Part shown: piece by piece, positions 35,103 through 43,787 of the stretch
Numbering within the stretch: position 1 is the first letter of the stretch
Layout: the number at the start of each line of letters is the position of its first letter
NCBI RefSeq assembly: GCF_019308285.1
Contig: NZ_WWEM01000028.1
Span: 1 to 58,295 of the forward strand
Direction of reading: 5' to 3'
Origin: Flavobacterium quisquiliarum
Lineage (GTDB): Bacteria; Bacteroidota; Bacteroidia; Flavobacteriales; Flavobacteriaceae
Length of the DNA stretch: 58,295 nt
Position numbers and translations under genes: made by a program
Notes under the pieces: generated by a model
What the model was told of the DNA's origin: nothing
Database searches by the model: none
What the model saw: only the letters and a program-made list of their open reading frames with translations

Positions 35103-36380
35103 ATGAAAATCTTGAAAATTATTGTTATAACACTTTTACCAGTGTTCAGCTGTATTGCTTTTGCTCAGGAACTGGATGCAAATTTACAGATCAGACCTCG
35201 TTATGAGTTTAGAAATGGTTATAAAGCCCCAATTCCTTATGGAGAAACGGCAGCTCAATTTGTTTCATCCAGAACTCGTTTGAATCTGAACTTCAGGCAA
35301 GATCAATTTATTACCAGACTTACTATGCAAAATGTTCGTGTTTGGGGAGATGTGCCCACAAATACCAAATCAGATGTAAACGGGATTCAGTTATATGAAG
35401 CCTGGGTGCAATATAACTTTAGTGAAAAATGGAGTGCGCGTTTAGGCCGTCAGGTGATTTCGTATGACAATCAACGCATTTTTGGTGAAGTCGATTGGGC
35501 ACAACAAGCGCAAAGTCACGATGCTGCGATAGCAACTTTTAAAAGTAACAAAAATCATCTGGATGTAGCGATTGCATATAATGCAAATGCTGAAACCGAA
35601 CTTACAACACCTTATACCGTGCTAAATTACAAATCGATGCAATATGCTTGGTACCATACTGAGTTATTGAAAATAAATATGAGTTTCTTGTTTTTAAATA
35701 CAGGTTATGAAAATAAATTAACAGATCCAGTTCCAACACCAACACCCGAATTGAAAGTAGATTACATGCAGACTTTTGGAACGTATTGGAAAACCAAAGG
35801 GAAATCCTGGGATGTAGACTTATGGTTTTATGGGCAAACAGGAAAAAATGCAACTAATACAGTAAATGCTTTTGACGTAGCTCTTAATTTTAATTATGAC
35901 CTGACCGATAAGTTTAAAGCTGGTTTTGGATACGAATATCTTTCCGGAAAGAGCCAGGAAAATACTAGTTCAGCAATAAAATCCTTTCATCCTGTTTTTG
36001 GAACCAATCATGCCTTTAATGGATATATGGATTATTTCTATGTGGGAAATCATAAAAATTCGGTTGGTTTAAAGGATGCTTTTTTGAAATTTGCATACAA
36101 TGTCAACAAATGGCAATTTGCGTTATTTCCCCATGCTTTTAATACTGCGAATACCGTTTTGGATGCTAATGGAAATGAAATGAAGAACTATCTTGGTACG
36201 GAAATCGATTTTACATTTGGCTATTCAGCGCATAAATTTGTGAATGTAACGGGAGGTTATTCCCAAATGTTTGCTACCGATACCATGCAAAGATTGAAAG
36301 ATGGCCACGTTGATCACGTTAACAATTGGGCGTGGGTAATGATTAATGTAAATCCTCAGATTTTTTCGCATAAAAAATAA
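35103..36380 (+). CDS. outer-membrane porin, alginate-export-type beta barrel
   Basis: 425 aa. Signal peptide (VFSCIAFAQ), then strands such as LDANLQIRPRYEFRNGY, YEAWVQYNFSEKWSARLGRQVISYDNQRIFGEVDWAQQ, ending HKFVNVTGGYSQMF and WVMINVNPQIF. The GRQ...DN.R.FG..DWAQQ element is shared with the second porin at 46789. Such barrels may pass nitrate, nitrite or metal across the outer membrane. Last gene of the nirK operon; the narK promoter follows. Confidence 0.85.
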   Translation: MKILKIIVITLLPVFSCIAFAQELDANLQIRPRYEFRNGYKAPIPYGETAAQFVSSRTRLNLNFRQDQFITRLTMQNVRVWGDVPTNTKSDVNGIQLYEAWVQYNFSEKWSARLGRQVISYDNQRIFGEVDWAQQAQSHDAAIATFKSNKNHLDVAIAYNANAETELTTPYTVLNYKSMQYAWYHTELLKINMSFLFLNTGYENKLTDPVPTPTPELKVDYMQTFGTYWKTKGKSWDVDLWFYGQTGKNATNTVNAFDVALNFNYDLTDKFKAGFGYEYLSGKSQENTSSAIKSFHPVFGTNHAFNGYMDYFYVGNHKNSVGLKDAFLKFAYNVNKWQFALFPHAFNTANTVLDANGNEMKNYLGTEIDFTFGYSAHKFVNVTGGYSQMFATDTMQRLKDGHVDHVNNWAWVMINVNPQIFSHKK

Positions 36381-36555
36381 TTTTTAATTCACTTGAAAGC
36401 TGTCTAAAATGCTATATTCTAGAAAGTTTTGCATAACCCCAATGGGCTGATTGGATTAGTATTTGTTTTTTTCATTTTGTGAAATACTGGGTTTTATAGC
36501 TTATTTTTATTAATTTCATCTTTATTTTCTGGTTATTTTGACTTGAAAACAATAA

Positions 36556-36599
36556 ATGATTTATATCATGTTTTAGGATTACGGACTATTTTATCTTTG
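36556..36599 (+). promoter_or_regulatory. FNR/DNR-type promoter of narK
   Basis: ATGATTTATATCAT (36556-36569; centre 36562.5) and TATCTTTG (36592-36599), an exact TAnnTTTG, 36.5 bp apart. The clearest example of the set. Confidence 0.82.
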
Positions 36600-36622
36600 T
36601 TTAAGAATTAATTAAAGTAAGT

Positions 36623-38104
36623 ATGAGCAATTTATCACAATCACACAGAATATTATTTTTAAACACACTTGCTTTTGCAGTCTGTTTTGCTTGTTGGACT
36701 TTAAATGGTGTTTTAGTCACTTTTTTAGTTGACCAGGAAATATTTGATTGGAATGTAGTTCAAATCGGATGGTTATTGGGAATTCCAATACTTACAGGCT
36801 CGCTCATGCGGTTACCAATGGGTATTTTAACAGATAAATATGGAGGTCGAGTGGTGTATTCTGCTTTGCTGATTTTGGCATCTATTCCATTGTTTTTGCT
36901 TCCTTTTGCTGCCAATTTTTGGATGTTCGCACTATTGAGTTTTATGTTCGGAATGGTAGGAACAAGTTTTGCTGTTGGTGTGGCCTATACTTCACTATGG
37001 TATCCTAAAGAATGGCAAGGACGTGCCTTAGGAATTTTCGGAATGGGTACTGCAGGAGCTTCTATTACTCCCTTTATAGCACCCAGTATGCTAAAATACT
37101 TTTCAGAGTCAGATCCAGTAAATGGGTGGAAATATTTGCCTGTTATTTACGGTGTAGTATTGTTGACGATGGGTATTGTTTTTATTCTTTTTTCGAAAAC
37201 TAAAAAAATAGAAGCAAAAGCAAAAACAGTTAAAGAACTTTTACAACCGCTTAAAGAGGTGCGTGTTTGGCGCTTTGGAACCTATTACTTTTTGCTGTTT
37301 GGTTCGTTTGTGTCATTTTCCCAATGGTTGTTGCCTAATTTTATGAATGTTTATCATACAACTTTAATTTTAGGAGGGCTGTTTACTACTTGTTTTAGTT
37401 TACCAGCTGGTATTATTCGTGCTTTTGGAGGATTTTTATCCGATAAATTTGGAGCAAGAAAAGTGATGTATTGGGTATTGAGTACTTCGGTAGTGTTGAG
37501 TTTTTTACTTTTGTTTCCAAAAATGAATATTACTACTTCCGGTAGCGGCTTGATGGCAGCAAAAGCAGGAACGGTTACACAAGTTTCACCATCTAAAATA
37601 GTTATTGGAGAAAAAGAATATTTAGTTACTTCAAAAGATGTTAATGCAGAGCACAATCCGTTTTTTCCATCTAAAAAAACATGGCAGGAAGTTGTTGTAG
37701 CAGAAAATCAAAAAGTTCAGAAAAAAGAATTAATTGCAGACGGAATCACGCAAATTCATTTTGAAGCGAATATGTGGGTTTATCTTGTCTTGGTTATTTT
37801 AATTGGGACTTGTTGGGGAATTGGTTCGGCAGCAGTTTACAAACACATTCCTGAATATTTTCCAAATCAGGTAGGGGTTATAGGAGGAATGGTTGGAATG
37901 ATTGGTGGTTTGGGAGGATTTATTGGTCCGATAGTTTTTGGATACCTGCTTGCTTTTACTGGTTTTTGGACCAGTTCATGGCTCTTTATCTTTGTCTTAT
38001 CCATTATTTGTTTGATTTGGATGCACCGTGTAATTGTAAAAGTGACTAAAGAAAAACTACCTGAATTTGCTCAGGATATGGATAGAAAAGATGTTTCAGA
38101 ATAG
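36623..38104 (+). CDS. narK: nitrate/nitrite transporter, NarK family, with soluble insertion
   Basis: 493 aa MFS protein of the nitrate/nitrite porter group. Conserved helices include PILTGSLMRLPMGILTDKYGGRVV and MVGMIGGLGGFIGPIVFG (nitrate signature region) and FCSLPAGIIRAFGGFLSDKFG (read as FSLPAGIIRAFGGFLSDK). Between the seventh and eighth blocks, residues about 300-378 form a hydrophilic beta-rich insertion (AGTVTQVSPSKIVIGEKEYL ... EVVVAENQKVQKKELIADG) with the look of a small lipoyl-like sandwich. Moves nitrate in and nitrite out or in. Single gene behind an FNR-type promoter. Confidence 0.9.
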   Translation: MSNLSQSHRILFLNTLAFAVCFACWTLNGVLVTFLVDQEIFDWNVVQIGWLLGIPILTGSLMRLPMGILTDKYGGRVVYSALLILASIPLFLLPFAANFWMFALLSFMFGMVGTSFAVGVAYTSLWYPKEWQGRALGIFGMGTAGASITPFIAPSMLKYFSESDPVNGWKYLPVIYGVVLLTMGIVFILFSKTKKIEAKAKTVKELLQPLKEVRVWRFGTYYFLLFGSFVSFSQWLLPNFMNVYHTTLILGGLFTTCFSLPAGIIRAFGGFLSDKFGARKVMYWVLSTSVVLSFLLLFPKMNITTSGSGLMAAKAGTVTQVSPSKIVIGEKEYLVTSKDVNAEHNPFFPSKKTWQEVVVAENQKVQKKELIADGITQIHFEANMWVYLVLVILIGTCWGIGSAAVYKHIPEYFPNQVGVIGGMVGMIGGLGGFIGPIVFGYLLAFTGFWTSSWLFIFVLSIICLIWMHRVIVKVTKEKLPEFAQDMDRKDVSE

Positions 38105-38363
38105 CCAATGAATATAAAATATTATTAATTTTTATTATAAATTAGAACGAAATTAATCAATTGATCTTGCAATCGATTAGCCTCTTGCTTTTTTTTTGTA
38201 AATTAACCTTCTTTAGTAGTACAACATTTTTAAAAGCTGTTTTTATAAATAGTCAGAAAATGAAAGCTATTTCATGTATTTGGTTCGGATTGTAATTTGT
38301 AAATTAACAGTTATTCTTTAATAATTAGGGTTTAAAAGTGACTTGAAGTAATGATAATTTAAA

Positions 38364-39413
38364 ATGAAAAATAGAAACTACAATATAAAGGCTTTACTAA
38401 TTGCCGCTTCCATGTCCGTGCTAATGATCATATTAGTATTTTATGGATCCAGAAAACTGCAAAATTTTGATGCGGCATTAATTACGTATTTATTTGGGAC
38501 AGTATTTGCTTTTTTTGGTATTGTATACCGTTATTCTGTTTGGCTGCAAAGGCCGCCAACGTGGATTTATTTCAAAAGAGGAGTTAGTTACTTATTTACG
38601 GGAAAAGTGTTTTCACACTTTTGGTTTGCTTCAAAAGAAACCATCGAAAATATTGCATTTCAAAAATTTATTTATCCCAGGGGAAAATACCGATGGATGG
38701 CGCATTTTTTAATAGCTATTGGCTGTACATCCGCTTTTTTAATTACGATTCCACTGACTTTTGGATGGATTCATTTTACTATGGCCCCCGATTCAATATC
38801 GGTCTATGAAGCACACTTTTTCGGTTTCAAGGTCATGGAATTTAAATTGGGTTCCATTATGGCCTTCCTGACTTTTCATGCCCTGAACTGGTCTTCTTAC
38901 TTGGTTATTTTCGGTTCGTTATACTACTTAAGAAGACGTTTGACCAATCCTGGTTTAATTGCTACTCAAACTTTTGAAGGCGATTTATTACCCCTAATTT
39001 TATTAATTGCTATTTCCGCTACAGGATTGGGGCTAACCTATTCCTATCAGTTTATGAAAGGTTTTGCATTTGATTTCCTAGCTGTTCTGCATGCAGTAAC
39101 GGTAATTATGTTTTTAATCTGGATTCCGTTTGGAAAGTTTTTTCATATCATTCAGCGTCCGGCACAAATTGGGGCACATATATATAAAAAGCAGGGGATG
39201 AAAATGGGAATGGCAGTTTGTGAGCACACCGGAGAGGAATTCGCTACCAATTTGCATATAAAAGATCTTAAAACAGTAACTAAGGAATTAGGTTTCAATT
39301 TTGACAGACCGGATGGAACATCGCATTTAGATTTAAGCCCTGAAGGTAAAAGATCCCGTTTGGCACAAGCCCACTTAAAAGCACGACTGGAAGGCGGAAA
39401 TTTATTTGGCTAA
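38364..39413 (+). CDS. cytochrome b-type membrane subunit of the nitrate reductase module
   Basis: 349 aa with about five to six helices. Candidate heme histidines in MAHFLIAIGC, GWIHFTMAP, YEAHFFGF, TFHALNW, AVLHAVTVIMF and FFHIIQRPAQ, as in the NarI/gamma-type quinol oxidising subunits. The C-terminal about 90 residues are soluble. First gene of five. It would oxidise quinol and pass electrons to the Rieske and Fe-S partners. No FNR-type core seen upstream, unlike most of the island. Confidence 0.78.
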   Translation: MKNRNYNIKALLIAASMSVLMIILVFYGSRKLQNFDAALITYLFGTVFAFFGIVYRYSVWLQRPPTWIYFKRGVSYLFTGKVFSHFWFASKETIENIAFQKFIYPRGKYRWMAHFLIAIGCTSAFLITIPLTFGWIHFTMAPDSISVYEAHFFGFKVMEFKLGSIMAFLTFHALNWSSYLVIFGSLYYLRRRLTNPGLIATQTFEGDLLPLILLIAISATGLGLTYSYQFMKGFAFDFLAVLHAVTVIMFLIWIPFGKFFHIIQRPAQIGAHIYKKQGMKMGMAVCEHTGEEFATNLHIKDLKTVTKELGFNFDRPDGTSHLDLSPEGKRSRLAQAHLKARLEGGNLFG

Positions 39414-39487
39414 TTTTTTTTAGTTGAATTGAAAATTAAAAACAACACTGGTGATTTTTTTATCGCATCGGTTAAAAAATATAAAAC

Positions 39488-41704
39488 ATGGCAAAATTAC
39501 CTGTTTCGGAACAAAACATTATCACGCAATTTGGACCTCATAAAAACTACACACCGAAAGATGGTTATGAGGGCAGGGATGAGCCAGATGAATTGGTAAA
39601 AACACATTGTTGTTTTTGTGGAATGCAGTGTGGTATTCAATTGTCGGTTAAAGACAACAAAGTAGTAGGTTTTGAACCCTGGATGGAATTTCCGTTCAAC
39701 GAAGGGCGATTGTGCCCTAAAGGGGTCCAGCGCTATTTACAGAACAATCATCCGGACCGTCTCTTGTCCCCGCTAAAAAGAGTAGAAGGGCAAGGATTTG
39801 TACCAACGTCCTGGGATGATGCGATGGGTAAAACAGTTTCTGAAATTAAAAGGATTCAGGCGCAATATGGAAACGATGCCTTCTCAGTCCTTTCGGGTGT
39901 TTCGCTAACCAATGAAAAAAGTTATTTGATGGGTAAGTTCGCCCGTGTCGCTCTAAAAACAAAAAATTTAGATTATAATGGACGCTTGTGTATGGTAAGT
40001 GCAGGAGCAGGAAATAAAAAAGCATTTGGTCTGGACCGGGGCTCTAATAACTATTCGGATCTGGAATATGCGGAAGTAATTATTGTGGCTGGTGCTAATG
40101 TTAGTGAAACTTTCCCAACATTAACCCACTGGATTTGGAAAGCCAGAGACCGTGGTGCAAAATTGATAGTTATTGACCCAAGAATGATTCCATTAGCCAG
40201 AACAGCCGATCTTCATTTGGATGTCCGCCCGGGAACAGATTCGGCTTTGTATGGTGCAATGCTGAAATATTTGGTGGATCATGACATGCTGGATCACGAT
40301 TTTATTGCCAACCATACCTCAGGTTTTCAGCAGACTATAGATTCCGTAAAAGATTATACCCTGGAATGGGCAGAGCAAGTTACAGGGATTAAAAAAGAAA
40401 AAATTCAACAGGCAGCCGAATTATGGGGCAGAGCCAAAACAAGCTTTTTACTTCATGCCCGTGGTATTGAGCATCATTCTAAAGGCGTAGATAATGTGTT
40501 GGGATGCATTAATTTGGTACTCGCAACAGGAAGAATTGGTAAGCCATATTGCGGTTATGCCACTATTACCGGACAGGGAAATGGGCAAGGCGGTAGAGAG
40601 CACGGTCATAAATGCGATCAGCTGCCAGGAAATAGGGATATTGAAAATCCGGAACATCGTAAATATATTTCAGAAGTTTGGGGTATTAATGAGAAAGATA
40701 TGCCCGGAAAAGGGTTGTCGGCTTATGAAATAATCGAAGCCATTCATCGTGGGGAGATTAAAGGGCTATTATCGATTTGTTTTAATCCGCTAGTTTCCCT
40801 GCCTAACAGCAATTATGTTCGGGAGGCTTTAGAAAAGTTAGAATTTTATGTTTGTATTGACTTTTTCTTAAACGAAACGGCCCGTCATGCCGATATTGTT
40901 TTGGCAGGATCATTACAGGAGGAAGAAGAAGGTACAACCACTTCAGCCGAAGGGCGTGTTATCCGAATCCGTCAGGCAGTTACTCCTCCGGGAGATGCCA
41001 GAACCGATACTTCGATTATTTTGGAATTAGCCAAACGCTTAGGGGTGGAGGATAAATTTACGTATGATAGCAGCGAAGCCGTTTTTAACGAATTGCGGGT
41101 AGCCTCAAAAGGAGGAACTGCTGATTATTATGGAATTACCTACCAAAGAATTGAAGACGAAATGGGTGTTTTTTGGCCTTGTCCTGAAATAGGACATCCG
41201 GGAACACCGCGTTTATGGGAAGATAAAAAATTTAAAACCTCAGATGAAAGGGCTCATTTTAATCCGGCACCGTACAAAGTTCCAGGTGAGGTGCCAGATG
41301 CCGATTATCCAATAATTTTGACGACAGGACGTGTGGTTTCTCAATATTTGAGTGGTACACAAACACGAAGAATTGGAAAATTGGTTGATCAGTATCCGGA
41401 GCCTTTATTGGAAATTCATCCAAATTTAGCCCAACAATACGGCATCAAACAAAGGGAATTAATAAAAGTTACTACCCGGCGTGGTGAAGGCATTTTTCCT
41501 GCAAACATTGTAGAAACGATTCGCGAAGACACGGTTTTTATACCGTACCACTGGTCTGGAAAAAAATCAGCAAACCAATTAACTCCCGGAACATTAGATC
41601 CTATTTCTAAAATTCCGGAATTCAAAGTTTGTGCCTGTCATCTGGAACCTTTGCGTGAAATAGCACCACCTTCGAGCGAATCTATGGCTTACGCTAGTGT
41701 TTAA
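39488..41704 (+). CDS. molybdopterin nitrate reductase catalytic subunit, NasA/NapA-like
   Basis: 738 aa. N-terminal 4Fe-4S motif [12 protein letters not shown] ... GRLCPKG; the Mo-ligating Cys is in [18 protein letters not shown], as in NapA/NasA (NarG has Asp). Further bis-MGD stretches: [62 protein letters not shown] and [22 protein letters not shown]. No twin-arginine signal, so cytoplasmic. With the cytochrome b, Fe-S, Rieske and small membrane partners this is predicted to be a quinol:nitrate oxidoreductase. Nitrate as substrate follows from narK and the pathway, not from the sequence alone. Confidence 0.85.
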   Translation: MAKLPVSEQNIITQFGPHKNYTPKDGYEGRDEPDELVKTHCCFCGMQCGIQLSVKDNKVVGFEPWMEFPFNEGRLCPKGVQRYLQNNHPDRLLSPLKRVEGQGFVPTSWDDAMGKTVSEIKRIQAQYGNDAFSVLSGVSLTNEKSYLMGKFARVALKTKNLDYNGRLCMVSAGAGNKKAFGLDRGSNNYSDLEYAEVIIVAGANVSETFPTLTHWIWKARDRGAKLIVIDPRMIPLARTADLHLDVRPGTDSALYGAMLKYLVDHDMLDHDFIANHTSGFQQTIDSVKDYTLEWAEQVTGIKKEKIQQAAELWGRAKTSFLLHARGIEHHSKGVDNVLGCINLVLATGRIGKPYCGYATITGQGNGQGGREHGHKCDQLPGNRDIENPEHRKYISEVWGINEKDMPGKGLSAYEIIEAIHRGEIKGLLSICFNPLVSLPNSNYVREALEKLEFYVCIDFFLNETARHADIVLAGSLQEEEEGTTTSAEGRVIRIRQAVTPPGDARTDTSIILELAKRLGVEDKFTYDSSEAVFNELRVASKGGTADYYGITYQRIEDEMGVFWPCPEIGHPGTPRLWEDKKFKTSDERAHFNPAPYKVPGEVPDADYPIILTTGRVVSQYLSGTQTRRIGKLVDQYPEPLLEIHPNLAQQYGIKQRELIKVTTRRGEGIFPANIVETIREDTVFIPYHWSGKKSANQLTPGTLDPISKIPEFKVCACHLEPLREIAPPSSESMAYASV

Positions 41705-41721
41705 CAACTAAAAAACAAAAA

Positions 41722-42291
41722 ATGAATTATACCAATTTTAATAAAAATGAAGAGTTTTTTGTAGATATGCAACGTTGCATTGGCTGTAAAGCCTGCGAAA
41801 TGGCTTGTGCTGAATGCGAAACCAATGGTCAGGAATCTTTAATTCACGTAAATTATGTCGATAGGGCATCAACTGTGCAAACTACTGTACAGGTGTGTAT
41901 GCATTGTGACGATCCTGTTTGTGCAAATGTATGTCCTGCTGATGCTATTTCAAAAGACGAATTCGGAATTGTTCATACTGCCAATACGGAAAGATGTATT
42001 GGTTGTTCGAATTGTGTGATGGCCTGTCCATTTGGCGTGCCTAAAAAAGAAGAGTCCTACGATTTGATGATGAAATGTACGATGTGCTACGACAGAACAA
42101 GCGTGGGCAAAAAACCTATGTGTGCTACGGTTTGTCCAAGTGGGGCTTTGTTTTACGGCACCAGAGAGGAAATACAGGAAATGCGTCCAAATAGTTCGCC
42201 AGTAAATACTTTCCTTTTTGGAGAAGAGGTAGTGAATACAAAAGTTAATATTATGATGCCAAAAGGCAGTAATCAATTAATAATTTATTAG
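41722..42291 (+). CDS. four-cluster ferredoxin-type electron transfer subunit
   Basis: 189 aa. Four Cys groups for four 4Fe-4S clusters: [41 protein letters not shown], and CTMCYDR ... CATVCP. This is the NrfC/DmsB/NarH-type linker between a membrane cytochrome and a molybdopterin catalytic subunit. Follows the catalytic gene by 17 bp; no signal peptide, in line with a cytoplasmic complex. Confidence 0.93.
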   Translation: MNYTNFNKNEEFFVDMQRCIGCKACEMACAECETNGQESLIHVNYVDRASTVQTTVQVCMHCDDPVCANVCPADAISKDEFGIVHTANTERCIGCSNCVMACPFGVPKKEESYDLMMKCTMCYDRTSVGKKPMCATVCPSGALFYGTREEIQEMRPNSSPVNTFLFGEEVVNTKVNIMMPKGSNQLIIY

Positions 42292-42296
42292 AATTC

Positions 42297-42815
42297 ATGT
42301 CTAAAGAAGATAATTTAAATAAAAACTGGAAAAAAGATTTTCCAATCGAAAAACAACAGGCAACCAATGTGAGCCGTCGCGATTTTGCTAAATTCCTTAC
42401 ACTAGTATCAGGCGGGTTAATGGTTGGGAGTGGTCTGGTGGCAGCCAAAGCGCACCTATTTCCAAAAGATGAGCTGGATGGAGAGCACTTTGTATGTAAA
42501 AAAGAAGAGGTGCCTGTAGGGGGTACACGTGCTTTTGTTATCGAAGGAAGTACAATCCCTTATATATTGATTCATCTGGAGACGGGAGAATTCAAAGCGT
42601 ATGAACAAAAATGCACCCATCTTTCCTGCTCTGTTTTTTATAAGCCTGGCACGGGAGTTATTCATTGTCCTTGTCACGAAGGTTCTTTTGACGCTCAAAC
42701 CGGAGATGTTATCGCTGGCCCCCCGCCCAGAGCTTTGCCTAAATTGGAAGTGCTTTTTAAAGAGAATGCCATTTATGTAAGAGCATCAGAGAATCTGGAA
42801 GAGAAACCAGGATAA
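42297..42815 (+). CDS. Rieske iron-sulfur protein with twin-arginine signal
   Basis: 172 aa. VSRRDFAKFLTLVSGGLMVGS is a Tat-type signal anchor; the Rieske fold has CTHLSCSVF and CPCHEG (CxH ... CxxH) and GGPPP-like AGPPPRALPKLEV. This puts a 2Fe-2S cluster on the outer side while the catalytic subunit is cytoplasmic. In such modules the Rieske and cytochrome b form a bc-like quinol-oxidising arm. Gap to Fe-S gene is 5 bp. Confidence 0.9.
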   Translation: MSKEDNLNKNWKKDFPIEKQQATNVSRRDFAKFLTLVSGGLMVGSGLVAAKAHLFPKDELDGEHFVCKKEEVPVGGTRAFVIEGSTIPYILIHLETGEFKAYEQKCTHLSCSVFYKPGTGVIHCPCHEGSFDAQTGDVIAGPPPRALPKLEVLFKENAIYVRASENLEEKPG

Positions 42816-42834
42816 ATCCCTAAAATAAAAAACC

Positions 42835-43089
42835 ATGAGTACTTTTAGAACTAGTCAGAATCAAGCCAATCCAAATAAATTAAACGCGATACTTTCTACT
42901 ATTATTTTTATATTAATACTAAATGTGACTATTCAAATTTGGTTATTATATGCCGCCTTGAACAATGCTTTGGATAATAATAAAGAAATCCTTATTCCTG
43001 CATTTATAGCTTCATTGATATTATTTCTGATAGGAATCGGTTTACTTTATTACTTACCAATTGGAAATTTGAAGAATAAACGGTTATAA
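42835..43089 (+). CDS. small two-helix membrane protein of the nitrate reductase module
   Basis: 84 aa, two membrane helices (ILSTIIFILILNVTIQIWLLYAAL and IPAFIASLILFLIGIGLLYYL) with short polar ends. No motif recognised; its position as last gene of the five (20 bp after Rieske) suggests a small stabilising subunit. Confidence 0.75.
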   Translation: MSTFRTSQNQANPNKLNAILSTIIFILILNVTIQIWLLYAALNNALDNNKEILIPAFIASLILFLIGIGLLYYLPIGNLKNKRL

Positions 43090-43140
43090 ATTTATTTTAG
43101 AGTTTCAAATTAATATTTTCTTTAGATGTGAAGCAAAGTG

Positions 43141-43700
43141 ATGTTGCTTATTATAAAAAATATGGTTTGTGACCGCTGTATTATGGTGGTGCAGAATGAA
43201 TTGGGAAAGTTAGGCTTAAACCTAAAGAGCATAAAGCTGGGGGAGATTACACTTAGCAGCGAACCTACGACTCAAGAATTATTTAAATTGGAAAAAACGC
43301 TGCTTACATTAGGATTTGAAATCATTGACGATAAGAGAAACAGAACTGTAGAAAGAATAAAAATATAATTATTGATTTAGTACATCATCAAAAAAATGGT
43401 GTAAAAACCAATCTTTCCGATGTATTAAGCGACAAACTTCAACATGATTACAATTATTTGTCCAACCTGTTTTCCGAAGCGCAAGACACCACCATTGAAA
43501 AGTACTTCATCGCCCAAAAAATAGAAAAGATAAAAGAACTATTGGTTTATGACGAATTGTCCCTCAGTGAAATTGCATTTCACCTTAATTACTCCAGTGT
43601 TGCTTATCTAAGCAACCAGTTCAAAAAGGTAACCGGGCTTACTCCGAGCTATTTCAAGCAAAGACGGGAGGATAAAAGAAAACCATCGGATAAGGTCTAA
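43141..43700 (+). pseudogene. AraC-type regulator, broken by a one-base frameshift
   Basis: N-terminal piece 43141-43368: IKNMVCDRCIMVVQNELGKLG, a metal-associated-like domain. C-terminal piece to 43700: helix-turn-helix LSLSEIAFHLNYSSVAYLSNQFKKVTGLTPSYFKQ, the AraC signature. Between them the frame switches at the A-run near 43364 (AATAAAAATATAATT); one extra A restores a continuous frame that passes through VHHQKNGVKTNLSD to the second piece. GTG at 43138 and ATG at 43141 compete; ATG is taken. Lies upstream of the copper pump gene that it probably regulated. Could also be a sequencing error. Confidence 0.82.
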
Positions 43701-43787
43701 GTAAATCTTACAAATCCATTTCATAATTCCACAACGCTTCCCACCCATATTATCCCAATTTTGTATTGTTAATTAAAGCAAAAAAAA

